Assembly: GCA_022508405.1 (NCBI GenBank)
Contig: JAFLVI010000004.1
Coordinates: 1 to 59,626, forward strand
Direction of reading: 5' to 3'
Length of the DNA stretch: 59,626 nt
Source of the DNA: Clostridiales bacterium
GTDB lineage: Bacteria > Bacillota > Clostridia > Christensenellales > Pumilibacteraceae
In this document: in pieces, positions 1 to 8,427 of the stretch
Position numbering within the stretch: the stretch's first letter is position 1
How the letters are laid out: each line of letters begins with the position of its first letter
Program-made: the position numbers and the translations under genes
Notes under the pieces: model-generated
Database searches by the model: none
Told to the model about the DNA's origin: nothing
Seen by the model: the letters and a program-made list of their open reading frames with translations, nothing else

Positions 1-1067
1 CGCTCCTCTATTATTTCCATGTGCAGAAGTCCCAAAAATCCGCAACGGAAACCAAAGCCGAGTGCGGATGATGTTTCCGGTTCGTAAAAAAGCGACGCGT
101 CGTTAAGCTTAAGCCGCTCCAAAGCGTCCTTTAAATCCTCGTATTTCGATCCGTCTGCGGGATAAATGCCGCTGTAGACAACAGGCTTGACCTTTTTGTA
201 CCCCGGGCACGGTTCGGCTGTGGGATTATTAGCAAAAGTAATTGTGTCCCCGGGTGCGGTATCCGCAATGGACTTTATGGACGCGCACAAGTATCCTACG
301 TCGCCCGCTGACAATCGGTCGATAGGCACCGGTTTGGGTTGAAATACGCCCACTTCCGTAACGTCGTACACCTTGCCGTTGCTCATCATTGTAATGCGGT
401 CGCCCGCTTTAGCCGAGCCGTCTACAACGCGAATAAGACACACCGCGCCTTTGTAGTTATCGTAATACGAATCGAAAATCAAGGCCTTAAGCGGTTTATC
501 GACATCTCCGCGCGGCGGTGGAACATACTTGGCTATTGCGCGCAAAACGTCATCTATGTTTATGCCCTCTTTTGCGGAAATACAAGGTGCGTCGTCGGCG
601 GGCAGCCCGATAATATCTTCAATCTCTTTTTTTACTTCGTCGGGTTTGGCCGCAGGAAGATCTATTTTGTTTATTACAGGAACAATCTCCAAATTGTTGT
701 CAAGCGCCAAATACACGTTTGCCAGAGTCTGAGCTTCCACGCCCTGTGCGGCGTCCACAACAAGCACGGCGCCTTCGCACGCCGCAAGCGAACGCGACAC
801 CTCGTACGTAAAGTCGACGTGCCCCGGCGTATCGATTAGGTTAAACGTGTACCTTTGTCCATCGTGCTCGTAAAACATTCTTACGGGCGTAAGCTTAATG
901 GTAATACCGCGCTCGCGCTCTATATCCATGCTGTCCAGCATTTGGTCGGAAAGCTCGCGCTTAGTAAGCGTGGCTGTAGCTTCCATAAGTCTATCCGCCA
1001 GCGTGGATTTACCGTGATCGATATGAGCTATTATACAAAAATTGCGAATAAATTTTTGTCTGTCCAT
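1..1067 (-). CDS. lepA: Elongation factor 4 (LepA), N-terminal part; gene runs off the window
   Basis: Translation-associated GTPase that acts on the ribosome (back-translocation or assembly role in the known family). About 355 of the usual ~600 residues are present; the C-terminus lies outside the window. The start MDRQKF is followed by the G1 loop AHIDHGKST (residues ~14-22), the switch region ERERGIT, the G3 motif DTPGHVDF and the G4 motif NKID, in translation-factor order. The LepA-type domain II follows and reaches [13 protein letters not shown] at the edge. The ATG at 1067 has no clear Shine-Dalgarno sequence. The gene is divergent from the GDPD gene, and an extended -10 promoter lies about 90 bases upstream. 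Family assignment is secure. Confidence 0.95.
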   Translation of the reverse strand, partial: MDRQKFIRNFCIIAHIDHGKSTLADRLMEATATLTKRELSDQMLDSMDIERERGITIKLTPVRMFYEHDGQRYTFNLIDTPGHVDFTYEVSRSLAACEGAVLVVDAAQGVEAQTLANVYLALDNNLEIVPVINKIDLPAAKPDEVKKEIEDIIGLPADDAPCISAKEGINIDDVLRAIAKYVPPPRGDVDKPLKALIFDSYYDNYKGAVCLIRVVDGSAKAGDRITMMSNGKVYDVTEVGVFQPKPVPIDRLSAGDVGYLCASIKSIADTAPGDTITFANNPTAEPCPGYKKVKPVVYSGIYPADGSKYEDLKDALERLKLNDASLFYEPETSSALGFGFRCGFLGLLHMEIIEE

Positions 1068-1156
1068 AATTTGGTTATATAACAATCACAGAATGTTACT
1101 TAAGTTTGTTTGCCGCTTTGAATTTTACGGTTTATAGTGAGTCTGCGATTTGTTTT

Positions 1157-1185
1157 ATTATACCACATATCGGCAAAAACGGCAA
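1157..1185 (-). promoter_or_regulatory. Sigma-A promoter for lepA
   Basis: On the minus strand, TTGCCG (1185-1180) and TATAAT (1162-1157) are separated by 17 bases, with a TGG extended -10 element. This predicts a leader of about 80-90 nt before the lepA ATG. Confidence 0.6.
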
Positions 1186-1254
1186 TTATTTTGACCGAAT
1201 AGCTTTAAAATAAATTAAATTATCTTTTATTTCGGTAAATATACCCCAAAACTA

Positions 1255-1283
1255 TTGTAAAATGGATTTAAAGATGATATAAT
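1255..1283 (+). promoter_or_regulatory. Sigma-A promoter for the GDPD-GtrA pair
   Basis: TTGTAA (1255-1260) and TATAAT (1278-1283) have a 17-base spacer. The predicted start is near 1290, about 20 bases before the GDPD ATG, which is preceded by AAAGG at a spacing of 6. Confidence 0.7.
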
Positions 1284-1309
1284 TGTATTAGATTAGTTAA
1301 AGGTACGGT

Positions 1310-2056
1310 ATGGAAACAAAAACTTCATGGGTACTTGACAAGCCCATTTCCCATCGTGGACTGCACGATACAGACAATATTCCCGAAAACTCGCTGCCGG
1401 CTTTTGAAAATTCGGTAAAGCACGGCTTTGCCATAGAACTGGATGTTAGAATAATAGACGATCAAACCGTGATTGTATTTCATGACGAAAAATTGAGCAG
1501 AATGACCAATCGCGACGGATATGTATCCACGCTTAAAGCCGCAGATCTAAACGAAATAAGGTTACTCAAAACAGACTACACTATCCCCACACTGCAACAA
1601 GTGCTGGAAACTGTTAACGGAAAAGTCCCGCTGTTGATTGAGATTAAAAAGGCAGAACAATCGTTTGCTTTGGAAGATAAAATCATAGAAATGCTTAAGA
1701 CGTATAACGGCGATTTTGCCGTTCAGTCTTTTGACCCTATGAGCATGCACTATTTTTATAAAAATGCTCCGCAAATTATGCGCGGGCAGCTTGCTTCCTA
1801 CTTCCACCACAACGATATTGACGCGCCGCGCCGCGAAAAAAAGCGACTTAAAAAGCTTAAATACAACGACCTTTCCCACCCCAATTTTATTTCGTATAAG
1901 GTTACAAACCTTCCCAATAAGTATGTGACCGCAACGGGACTCCCCGTATTAGCTTGGACTATACGCGGCGAGCTGGAAGCGCAAAAGGCACAAAAATTTT
2001 GTGATAACTATATTTTTGAAGGTTTTATTCCCCGCAGGACCGAAGATACCGAATAA
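1310..2056 (+). CDS. Glycerophosphodiester phosphodiesterase
   Basis: Cytoplasmic GDPD-family enzyme of 248 aa that cleaves glycerophosphodiesters to glycerol-3-phosphate and an alcohol in phospholipid recycling. The catalytic motifs are seen in order: SHRG (residues ~15-18), PENS (~26-29), the metal-binding ELD (~44-46) and FHD (~57-59). A later IEIK strand and a C-terminal AWTI strand complete the TIM barrel. No signal peptide is seen, so it is the UgpQ-like cytoplasmic type. It starts at ATG after AAAGG and has its own promoter. The GtrA gene begins 18 bases after its stop. These two are the only protein genes on the plus strand here. Confidence 0.92.
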   Translation: METKTSWVLDKPISHRGLHDTDNIPENSLPAFENSVKHGFAIELDVRIIDDQTVIVFHDEKLSRMTNRDGYVSTLKAADLNEIRLLKTDYTIPTLQQVLETVNGKVPLLIEIKKAEQSFALEDKIIEMLKTYNGDFAVQSFDPMSMHYFYKNAPQIMRGQLASYFHHNDIDAPRREKKRLKKLKYNDLSHPNFISYKVTNLPNKYVTATGLPVLAWTIRGELEAQKAQKFCDNYIFEGFIPRRTEDTE

Positions 2057-2074
2057 CAAGTACGGTTTGTACAT

Positions 2075-2596
2075 ATGAAAATCGGCTTTTTGGAAAAACT
2101 GAAAAAACAAACCACACTGGAATTTTTAAAATCCGTTGCAGTCGGTTTGGCGTCTAATGCGGTTGACTTTTTGTTAACCGCTGTATTTTTGTACGCATAC
2201 GGACACGATCATTACGACGGATTTTGGGGCGTTTTTTCGGGTGCGACCGTTGGCGGACCTTACTCCCCGCAGTTTTCTGTGTACATAACGGCAACCGTAA
2301 TCGGCTACATATCCGCGATACTTGTAAACTACCTTTTATCATCCATATTTGTATTTAAATACGGCAATGTCGGAAAAAACAAATACGGATTTATTAAGTT
2401 TTTGATTTTTTCGGCAATCGGACTTGGGCTTACATCACTCGGCAGCTGGATCGGATATGATATTATTGGCGGCAACATTTGGATTGTAAAGCTAATAGTA
2501 CAATTTATTGTGTTTATTTATAACTTTATCACTCGCAGGCTGTTTATATTTAACGTTAACTTAATACGTGACGATGAAAACACCATAAATCTGTAA
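2075..2596 (+). CDS. GtrA-family membrane protein
   Basis: Integral membrane protein of 173 aa with four hydrophobic segments, at roughly residues 19-38, 66-92, 104-124 and 133-150. This is the usual GtrA/DPMS topology. Typical motifs are visible: an early FLKSVAVG followed by NAVDFLL, NYLLSSIFVF after the second helix, and YNFITRRLFIF near the end. GtrA proteins are thought to help flip or hold polyprenyl-linked sugars for cell-surface glycosylation, but no glycosyltransferase is nearby. There is an insertion rich in Gly, Asp and Tyr between the first two helices. It is probably co-transcribed with the GDPD gene, the Shine-Dalgarno is weak, and a strong terminator follows. Confidence 0.85.
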   Translation: MKIGFLEKLKKQTTLEFLKSVAVGLASNAVDFLLTAVFLYAYGHDHYDGFWGVFSGATVGGPYSPQFSVYITATVIGYISAILVNYLLSSIFVFKYGNVGKNKYGFIKFLIFSAIGLGLTSLGSWIGYDIIGGNIWIVKLIVQFIVFIYNFITRRLFIFNVNLIRDDENTINL

Positions 2597-2617
2597 ACAA
2601 ATCGTATATTTACACAC

Positions 2618-2649
2618 AAAAAAATCGCGCAACTTGTGCGCGATTTTTT
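2618..2649. terminator. Bidirectional terminator between GtrA and the 252-aa gene
   Basis: A 10-bp inverted repeat (AAATCGCGCA and its complement) with a 5-base loop is flanked by A-runs on one side and T-runs on the other. It can end the plus-strand GDPD-GtrA transcript and the minus-strand HPr-like transcript that converge here. Confidence 0.85.
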
Positions 2650-2668
2650 ATTAACGTTTTAGCAAAGA

Positions 2669-3427
2669 TTATTTTGTCAGTTGCTTAACGTCATATTCCA
2701 GTTTTTTATAAATTTCCGCAACGGTTTGAGTAGACTTAAAAAAGTAAGCGATAGCATACTTAACGCCCAAAAATGCGGAAATAATAGATTGATTATCGTT
2801 GCTTTCTATAGCGCGCGTCAATCCGTTTAAACAAGCCGAAAATTCGGCAAGTTCAATGGCCACCGTTATGGTGCTGTCCGCAACGTCCTCCAACGCAGCG
2901 ATACAGTCCAATGCGTCCGCTTTGACATCGGAACGGAGCTTACCGCTCACCTGCTCGTATGCACCTTCCGCCCCTATATTTAACGGAATTTCGTTAAAAG
3001 ATTCAGGATTAGAAAAAAGATTGCAGCAATACATGCGAAACGGTGTAATAATTTCCAAGCAGAACCGAGCGTACGACTCATTTATCATAGGGCTGTAAAA
3101 ATACGCTTCCAAAAAGTTTCTTAGCTCGATTTTTCCGCTGTCTATATCAAGCAAAATACGGAATACAAGCGCAACAGCCTTTTTTGGGTCGGCGGGCAAA
3201 ACAAAAGATCCGTTATTTACACAAGCACTGAACGTTCTGTTGTAATCAAATCCGTACAACGACGAAGCAAACATAGAATAGAGCTGTTTATTATCCGCAA
3301 TGGATTTTAAAAGCGCGGTGATCTTGCTTTCCGCAAGCACGTATTTGCAATTTTTCAGCGATTCGCAAGCAGACAAAAACTCGCCGAGTCCGTCCGACTT
3401 CATGCTTTCCAAATAGTTACGACGCAT
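2669..3427 (-). CDS. Protein of unknown function, mostly helical
   Basis: I do not recognise this 252-aa protein. It looks soluble and largely alpha-helical, with no signal peptide or long membrane segment and no obvious catalytic motif. Several cysteines are scattered (SACES, YCCNLF, CLEII, DCIA). The start ATG has a good AACGGAG sequence a few bases upstream. It sits 32 bases after the HPr-like gene and appears to share that gene's promoter, and the bidirectional terminator follows it closely. The pairing suggests that the two proteins could work together, but nothing in the sequence shows what they do. Confidence 0.8.
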   Translation of the reverse strand: MRRNYLESMKSDGLGEFLSACESLKNCKYVLAESKITALLKSIADNKQLYSMFASSLYGFDYNRTFSACVNNGSFVLPADPKKAVALVFRILLDIDSGKIELRNFLEAYFYSPMINESYARFCLEIITPFRMYCCNLFSNPESFNEIPLNIGAEGAYEQVSGKLRSDVKADALDCIAALEDVADSTITVAIELAEFSACLNGLTRAIESNDNQSIISAFLGVKYAIAYFFKSTQTVAEIYKKLEYDVKQLTK

Positions 3428-3459
3428 AAATGCTCCGTTATTCTTGTTGTGATTGATTA

Positions 3460-3690
3460 TTATTTTGCTATGTATTTGCCTATATCTTTAAGCAGCTCGT
3501 CGCAGTTGTCGTTGTAGATTTCGCAAACGATGGGCTTGCCGAGATCAAGCGAAAAAATGCCCAAAAGCGATTTTGCGTCAACAACATATCTGCCGCTGTG
3601 CAAATCCACTTCGTAAGGGTAAGCGGATACTGCGTTGACAAACTCTTTTACGCTTTCCATAGTGGGAAAATATACATTGACTGCCTTCAT
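3460..3690 (-). CDS. HPr-like protein lacking the active-site histidine
   Basis: This 76-aa protein has the length and fold signature of HPr, the PTS phosphocarrier. The segment with DAKSLLGIFSLDL at residues ~38-50 matches the regulatory Ser46 region (KSILG) of Firmicutes HPr, so the serine is kept. The N-terminal loop that normally reads GIHARPA instead reads PTMESVKEF, so the phosphorylatable His15 is absent. That makes sugar phosphotransfer unlikely. A regulatory role like that of Bacillus Crh, which also lacks His15, is a reasonable inference. It has a strong AGGAGG ribosome site and a TTGCAA-17-TAGAAT promoter, and leads a two-gene unit with the 252-aa unknown. Confidence 0.8.
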   Translation of the reverse strand: MKAVNVYFPTMESVKEFVNAVSAYPYEVDLHSGRYVVDAKSLLGIFSLDLGKPIVCEIYNDNCDELLKDIGKYIAK

Positions 3691-3722
3691 AAGACCCTCC
3701 TAAGGGATAAATCGTTGTGAAT

Positions 3723-3751
3723 ATTCTATCACAACCTATTTTATTTTGCAA
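3723..3751 (-). promoter_or_regulatory. Sigma-A promoter for the HPr-like gene
   Basis: TTGCAA (3751-3746) and TAGAAT (3728-3723) on the minus strand with a 17-base spacer. The predicted transcript starts about 25 bases before the ATG. Confidence 0.7.
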
Positions 3752-3761
3752 TATTATTTAC

Positions 3762-3781
3762 AAAAATCCTTTTAAAAGGAT
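3762..3781 (-). terminator. Weak terminator-like hairpin after pgi
   Basis: A perfect 16-bp palindrome (ATCCTTTTAAAAGGAT, 3766-3781) is followed on the minus strand by a short T-run, 12 bases past the pgi stop. The stem is AT-rich, so termination may be partial. Confidence 0.5.
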
Positions 3782-3793
3782 ATGTAAAAACCG

Positions 3794-5185
3794 TTATCCG
3801 ATAATATAAGCGTCGTTTTTCACGGCGGAATTGAGCTCTTTAAGTTTTTCCTCGTATCCTTTTCTGCCAATCATGGCAAAGGTTGCTTTTTTGCCTTCTT
3901 CCACCCCGGGTTGGTTGAATGTATCAATATTAAGATACGCACCGGCAAACGCAGTTTGGTACATAAAGTACATAAGCAGCTCGCCCACCGTTTCCGCATT
4001 CACTTCGGGCAACATAATTGTAAAATTCGATCTTTCGGCTTTGGTCAGAGCAAACTCCGTGGACTTGCGTTCCGCGGTGATAAGCTCGTTAAGCGTGTGT
4101 CCTTTAAGGAAATCGCCCACATCGGCGCTGTCCTGCGGAATATCCACAGTAGCTCCGTAACGCTCTACGCCTATAAATGTGACTACCTTGTCGTAAGGGC
4201 CTTCGGTATAAAGCTGAACTTGGCTGTGCTGGTCGGTAACGCCAAGCGATTTTGCGGGCGTTTGTCCGTAGTTGACCGTTTTTCCCGATTTGTCCACCGC
4301 TTTGCCGAGCGATTCCGCCCAAATCTGGCAGTAGAAGTCCGCCATGGTCTTAAGCCCGTCGGCATACGGCATTATTACGGAAATATTTTTGCCGTCTTGC
4401 ATGGACTTTACCTGCAAAAATGCGGTCATAAGCGCGGGGTTTTTATAAATATCCTTGCGCTCGCATGCCTCGCGCATTGAACGCGCGCCGGCAAGCATGG
4501 CTTTTATATCCACGCCCATAACGGCAAACGGGACAAGTCCGACATTGGAAAGCACGGAAAATCTGCCGCCCACGCCGGAAGGAATGCCGAAAATCTTGAA
4601 TCCTTCTTTTTTTGCGACATTGTACAACGACCCTTTTCCGTCTGTAGTTGTTACAAATATATGCTCTTTTGCAGCGGCTTCTCCAAGCGCCTTTTTGAGC
4701 AGATTATATAATATAATAAATTGACTTAGCGTTTCGCTGGTCTCGCCGGACTTGGTTATTACGTTAAAGTACGTGGTTTTAATATCGATTACATCAAGCA
4801 AAGACGCCATGCGTTCCGGATCTACATTGTCCTCTACATACAGCTTGGGCGCTTTGCGCATTTCCTTAGGCAATTCGTTGTGGTGTAAATGCAACAATGC
4901 GTTAAATACGCAAATCGGGCCGAGCGCAGATCCGCCTATGCCTAACACAACAAAACTTGACGCTTTTTCGCGGATGGATTTGCCAAAAGCGCAAAGCTCA
5001 TCTACTACCGAATCGGAAATCATGGGCGTTTCCGTCCATTCCTGCCAGCCCTTTCCGCTGTTGCCGATAACTTCCGAATAAGCCGCGGCGTGCTTATCTT
5101 GCGCCTTGTCGATTTCTGCTTTTTTAATGCCGTGCTTACCTATTGCAGAGTCCATCATGTTGTTGTAATCGAATTTAAGTTTCAT
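3794..5185 (-). CDS. pgi: Glucose-6-phosphate isomerase
   Basis: Cytoplasmic glycolytic enzyme that interconverts glucose-6-phosphate and fructose-6-phosphate. The 463-aa length matches the shorter bacterial PGI type. Visible motifs are LGIGGSALGP (substrate phosphate loop), TKSGETSETLSQF, the PGI signature region SGVGGRFSVLSNVGLVP, and QHSQVQLYTEGP with its conserved histidine. I chose the ATG at 5185 (MKLKFDY) because AAAGGAG lies 8 bases upstream; an in-frame TTG eight codons earlier overlaps the leader. It is monocistronic with its own promoter. Confidence 0.95.
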   Translation of the reverse strand: MKLKFDYNNMMDSAIGKHGIKKAEIDKAQDKHAAAYSEVIGNSGKGWQEWTETPMISDSVVDELCAFGKSIREKASSFVVLGIGGSALGPICVFNALLHLHHNELPKEMRKAPKLYVEDNVDPERMASLLDVIDIKTTYFNVITKSGETSETLSQFIILYNLLKKALGEAAAKEHIFVTTTDGKGSLYNVAKKEGFKIFGIPSGVGGRFSVLSNVGLVPFAVMGVDIKAMLAGARSMREACERKDIYKNPALMTAFLQVKSMQDGKNISVIMPYADGLKTMADFYCQIWAESLGKAVDKSGKTVNYGQTPAKSLGVTDQHSQVQLYTEGPYDKVVTFIGVERYGATVDIPQDSADVGDFLKGHTLNELITAERKSTEFALTKAERSNFTIMLPEVNAETVGELLMYFMYQTAFAGAYLNIDTFNQPGVEEGKKATFAMIGRKGYEEKLKELNSAVKNDAYIIG

Positions 5186-5211
5186 AAATATGTCTCCTTT
5201 TACACACAAAT

Positions 5212-5240
5212 ATTATAACATTTATATATAACAAAATCAA
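5212..5240 (-). promoter_or_regulatory. Sigma-A promoter for pgi
   Basis: TTGATT (5240-5235) and TATAAT (5217-5212) on the minus strand with a 17-base spacer, about 27 bases upstream of the chosen start codon. Confidence 0.75.
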
Positions 5241-5263
5241 GCATTAGCACATAATTTTCAAAA

Positions 5264-5295
5264 CAAAAAAGCGCCGTTAAAATATGGCGCTTTTT
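5264..5295. terminator. Terminator after hpf
   Basis: AAAAAGCGCC and GGCGCTTTTT form a 10-bp inverted repeat around a loop of about 10 bases. On the minus strand it begins a few bases past the hpf stop and ends in a T-run. The symmetry means it could work in both directions. Confidence 0.85.
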
Positions 5296-5298
5296 AAA

Positions 5299-5847
5299 TT
5301 ATACAACCGTTTCGATCAGACCGTAGTTTCCGTCGTTGCGAACGTACAAAACATTGATTGAATTTGTTGACTTGTTAAGGAATACATAAAAATTGTGTCC
5401 GACAAGCTCCAGTTCCTCTATGGCGTCGTCTATTGACATAGGGATAAGCGTGTAGCACTTGGAGCGAACAACCGCCTTTTCCTCCGACACTTCTTCTTCC
5501 GCAACTTCTTCCGGCAACGAAAGGTCTTTTGCACGGAACTTCTTGGATTTGCTTTCCAGCTTTTTGTGGTGACGAATAATCTGCTTTTCCAGCTTGGGCA
5601 GTGCAAGGTCGATGTTGTTGTACATGTTGTTGCTTGTCACTTCGGCACGAAGCACGGTGCTGTCCAGCAATATGGTAAGCTCAAGCGTGTATAAGTCGTC
5701 GGTACTGCGCGTATTACCCTTTTTGAGCGCTATTTTAATGCGTGTATCGTCGGAGAAAAATTTATCAAGCTTTTGTACCTTTTTGTCTATAATCGATTTA
5801 AGCTTGTCGCTTGCTTCGTAGTTTTTGCAAAGATATTCGATTGTCAT
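5299..5847 (-). CDS. hpf: Ribosome hibernation-promoting factor, long form
   Basis: Binds idle 70S ribosomes and drives formation of 100S dimers in stationary phase. The 182-aa protein has both domains of the long form. The N-terminal RaiA/YfiA fold (residues ~1-95) carries the typical DKKVQKLDKFF and LELTI segments. A charged Glu-rich linker follows (~105-125). The C-terminal dimerisation domain (~128-182) includes SIDDAIEELELVGHNFYVF and VLYVRNDGNYGLIE. It has an AGGAGG ribosome site 8 bases before the ATG, its own promoter and a terminator. It lies just downstream of clpC but appears to be a separate unit. Confidence 0.95.
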   Translation of the reverse strand: MTIEYLCKNYEASDKLKSIIDKKVQKLDKFFSDDTRIKIALKKGNTRSTDDLYTLELTILLDSTVLRAEVTSNNMYNNIDLALPKLEKQIIRHHKKLESKSKKFRAKDLSLPEEVAEEEVSEEKAVVRSKCYTLIPMSIDDAIEELELVGHNFYVFLNKSTNSINVLYVRNDGNYGLIETVV

Positions 5848-5872
5848 ATTGTGCCTCCTATTATTTAAATAC

Positions 5873-5901
5873 AGTTTATCATAAAAGTGATGTCTTGTAA
5901 A
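5873..5901 (-). promoter_or_regulatory. Sigma-A promoter for hpf
   Basis: TTTACA (5901-5896) and TAAACT (5878-5873) on the minus strand with a 17-base spacer, in the short clpC-hpf gap. The predicted start is about 20 bases before the ATG. Confidence 0.65.
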
Positions 5902-5916
5902 TGCCTTTTGAAAAAA

Positions 5917-8415
5917 TTATACAATAACGATTTTGTCGTTTACACAATCAATGCGCACAGAGCTGTTATTAGTCACTTTGCCGCATATAATGGCCTCGGC
6001 GATCTCGTCTTCTACATTTTGCTCTATAACGCGCCGCAAAGGTCGTGCGCCGTATTCGGCGTCGTAACCCATTTCTATAAGCCGATTAAGAGCCGCAGGA
6101 GTAATATCAAGCGAAATATTTTTGTCCATAAGCGACTTTTTGACCTTGTTAAGCATGATATCTGCAATTTGCGCAACATCGTCTTTTGTCAGCTTGTCAA
6201 ACACGCACGTCACGTCAATGCGGTTTAAAAACTCAGGCCGGAACATATTTTTAAGCGCATTCATGTACGTTTCGTCGCGCACGGAATTTTCGCTTTTGCC
6301 AACGGCGTTAAAGCCAATTTCGCGCTTAGATGCAGCAGCCGTTGCACCGACGTTGCTGGTCATTATAATTAACGTATTTTTAAACGACACCGTTCGTCCC
6401 TGCGAGTCGGTAAGCCTGCCGTCGTCCAAAATCTGAAGTAGCGCGTTAAACACGTCGGGATGAGCCTTTTCTATCTCGTCAAAAAGCACTACGGAATACG
6501 GGTGCCTGCGCACTCTTTCGGTTAGCTGCCCGCCGTCATCAAACCCAACATATCCAGGGGGTGCGCCGATAAGCTTAGATACCGAATGCGCTTCCATAAA
6601 TTCGCTCATATCCAAACGAATAATCGAATTTTCGTTGTCGAACATCGCTTCCGCCAACGCTTTGGTGAGCTCGGTTTTGCCAACGCCCGTAGGACCTAGG
6701 AATATAAACGAGCCGATAGGTCTGTTGTCGCTTTTAAGTCCGGCGCGAGCGCGGCGAATCGCCTTTGCAACCGCTTCTACGGCGCGGTTTTGCCCTATTA
6801 CGCGCTTATGCAACAATGCTTCCAGATTTTGAAGTCGTGTCGTTTCCGTTTCGGTAAGCTTACTGACGGGGATTTTTGTCCAGCGCGACACTACGTCCGC
6901 AATGTCTTCCTCGGATATTGTTTTAGTGATTTTTTCCTGTTGTGCGGAATTTTGCAACGACCGCTGTTTGATTGTGTTTTCCAGCTCCTCGGCTTTCCGC
7001 TTGCACTTATCCGCCTCCGCATAATCCTGTCTTGCAGCCGCCTCTTGCATTTTCTTTTTGTACTCTGCAAGCTGAGCGTTCATTTCGGTAAAATCGGCGG
7101 GAGCCGAGCTTGCGCCAACCTTAGCGCAGCTCATCGCTTCGTCAATCAAATCTATAGCCTTGTCGGGCAAAAATCTATCCGCAATGTACTTGTCCGAAAG
7201 CCGTGCCGCCGCAACAATCGCCGCGTCCGATAGCTTGACTTTATGGAAGTTTTCGTAATTACTGCGCAAGCCTTTAAGTATCTCTATTGTCTGGTCTACA
7301 GTAGGCGGTTCTACAATAATAGGCTGAAATCTGCGTTCCATCGCCTTGTCCGCTTCTATATATTTGCGGTACTCATCGGTAGTTGTTGCGCCTATTGTCT
7401 GCATTTCGCCGCGCGCAAGATACGGCTTTAGTATATCGGCGGGAGTGACTTCGCCGTCCTTTGAGCCTGCCTGCATAAGCGTGTGCAATTCGTCTATAAA
7501 CACAATAATGTTGCCGCTGTTTATAATCAAGTCTATGGCGGACTTCAGCTTTTCCTCCAACTGTCCGCGATACTTTGTTCCCGCCATAAGCGAGCCGATA
7601 TTCAGCGAAAAGATTATATTGTTTTGGAGTTGGCGCGGAACCTTGCCGTCCACTATGGCTTTTGCCAAACCGTCTATAATGGCACTTTTTCCCACCCCAG
7701 GTTCGCCTATCAACACGGGATTGTTTTTGGTCTTGCGACACAATATTTCGATCAACCGCGCTACTTCTTGCTCGCGTCCTATTACGGGATCCAACTTGTT
7801 TTGCATCGCCTTTGCGGTAACGTCTACGCCTAAATCGGCAAGTTGTGAAGGCAAAGCGTGGGCGTTGTTTTTTATGCCGCCGTTCATGCCATGGCTATTC
7901 GTTCCGGAAAAGTAATCGCTTCCGTAACCGTTGGGCATGCCGAATACGCCTGATACAAACATTTGGTTATCCGGTCTTTGCGGCTGTGCGCCCTGCAAAA
8001 GCTTGAATATAGCCCTGCGGTATGCCGCGCTGTTAACATTGTATAGCCTGTACAGCGCGTCAACGGCAAAGCAGTTGCGGTCTTCTAAAATCGCCAGCAT
8101 TAAGTGATCGGGCGAGATCTGAGATGCACCCAACTGCGCGGCAATACCGTACGCCTCAAACGGAATGGATTCGCTCAGTCGAACTGAATCCTGCGGTTCT
8201 ACATTTCCGCTACCTGAAGTTTCCTCCTCAAACAATACATTCAATCCGTCGGGATTAAACCTATTTGCAAGAAAAATCTTTGACGCACAGCAGTCAACCT
8301 TGAGTATACCGTACAAAAGATGCTCGGTACCCGTCACTTCATTTTTATACAGCCTTGCCGTCTTTCGCGCAATGTCATATGCGGCAAGCGCATTTTCGTC
8401 CATTGAATATTCCAT
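5917..8415 (-). CDS. clpC: AAA+ unfoldase ClpC
   Basis: Hexameric Hsp100 ATPase that unfolds substrates, including McsB-marked arginine-phosphorylated proteins, for ClpP. The 832 aa contain the two-repeat N domain (residues ~1-145), a Gly/Asn/Ser-rich linker (~150-190), the first AAA module with Walker A GEPGVGKSA (~240) and DELHTL, and a middle domain with a UVR-like coiled coil (~455-490). The second AAA module has GPTGVGKTEL (~575), VVLFDEIEKAHPDV and an arginine-rich C-terminal YGARPLRRVIEQ. The ATG follows AAGGAG at a spacing of 8. It is the last gene of the CtsR-controlled operon, 12 bases after mcsB. Confidence 0.97.
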   Translation of the reverse strand: MEYSMDENALAAYDIARKTARLYKNEVTGTEHLLYGILKVDCCASKIFLANRFNPDGLNVLFEEETSGSGNVEPQDSVRLSESIPFEAYGIAAQLGASQISPDHLMLAILEDRNCFAVDALYRLYNVNSAAYRRAIFKLLQGAQPQRPDNQMFVSGVFGMPNGYGSDYFSGTNSHGMNGGIKNNAHALPSQLADLGVDVTAKAMQNKLDPVIGREQEVARLIEILCRKTKNNPVLIGEPGVGKSAIIDGLAKAIVDGKVPRQLQNNIIFSLNIGSLMAGTKYRGQLEEKLKSAIDLIINSGNIIVFIDELHTLMQAGSKDGEVTPADILKPYLARGEMQTIGATTTDEYRKYIEADKAMERRFQPIIVEPPTVDQTIEILKGLRSNYENFHKVKLSDAAIVAAARLSDKYIADRFLPDKAIDLIDEAMSCAKVGASSAPADFTEMNAQLAEYKKKMQEAAARQDYAEADKCKRKAEELENTIKQRSLQNSAQQEKITKTISEEDIADVVSRWTKIPVSKLTETETTRLQNLEALLHKRVIGQNRAVEAVAKAIRRARAGLKSDNRPIGSFIFLGPTGVGKTELTKALAEAMFDNENSIIRLDMSEFMEAHSVSKLIGAPPGYVGFDDGGQLTERVRRHPYSVVLFDEIEKAHPDVFNALLQILDDGRLTDSQGRTVSFKNTLIIMTSNVGATAAASKREIGFNAVGKSENSVRDETYMNALKNMFRPEFLNRIDVTCVFDKLTKDDVAQIADIMLNKVKKSLMDKNISLDITPAALNRLIEMGYDAEYGARPLRRVIEQNVEDEIAEAIICGKVTNNSSVRIDCVNDKIVIV

Positions 8416-8427
8416 TATATCTACTCC

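Noticed and set aside
1067-1110. Leaderless start for lepA (TATAAC six bases before ATG)
   Set aside because: The matching -35 region is poor, and a much better promoter lies further upstream at 1157-1185; left as a weak possibility only.
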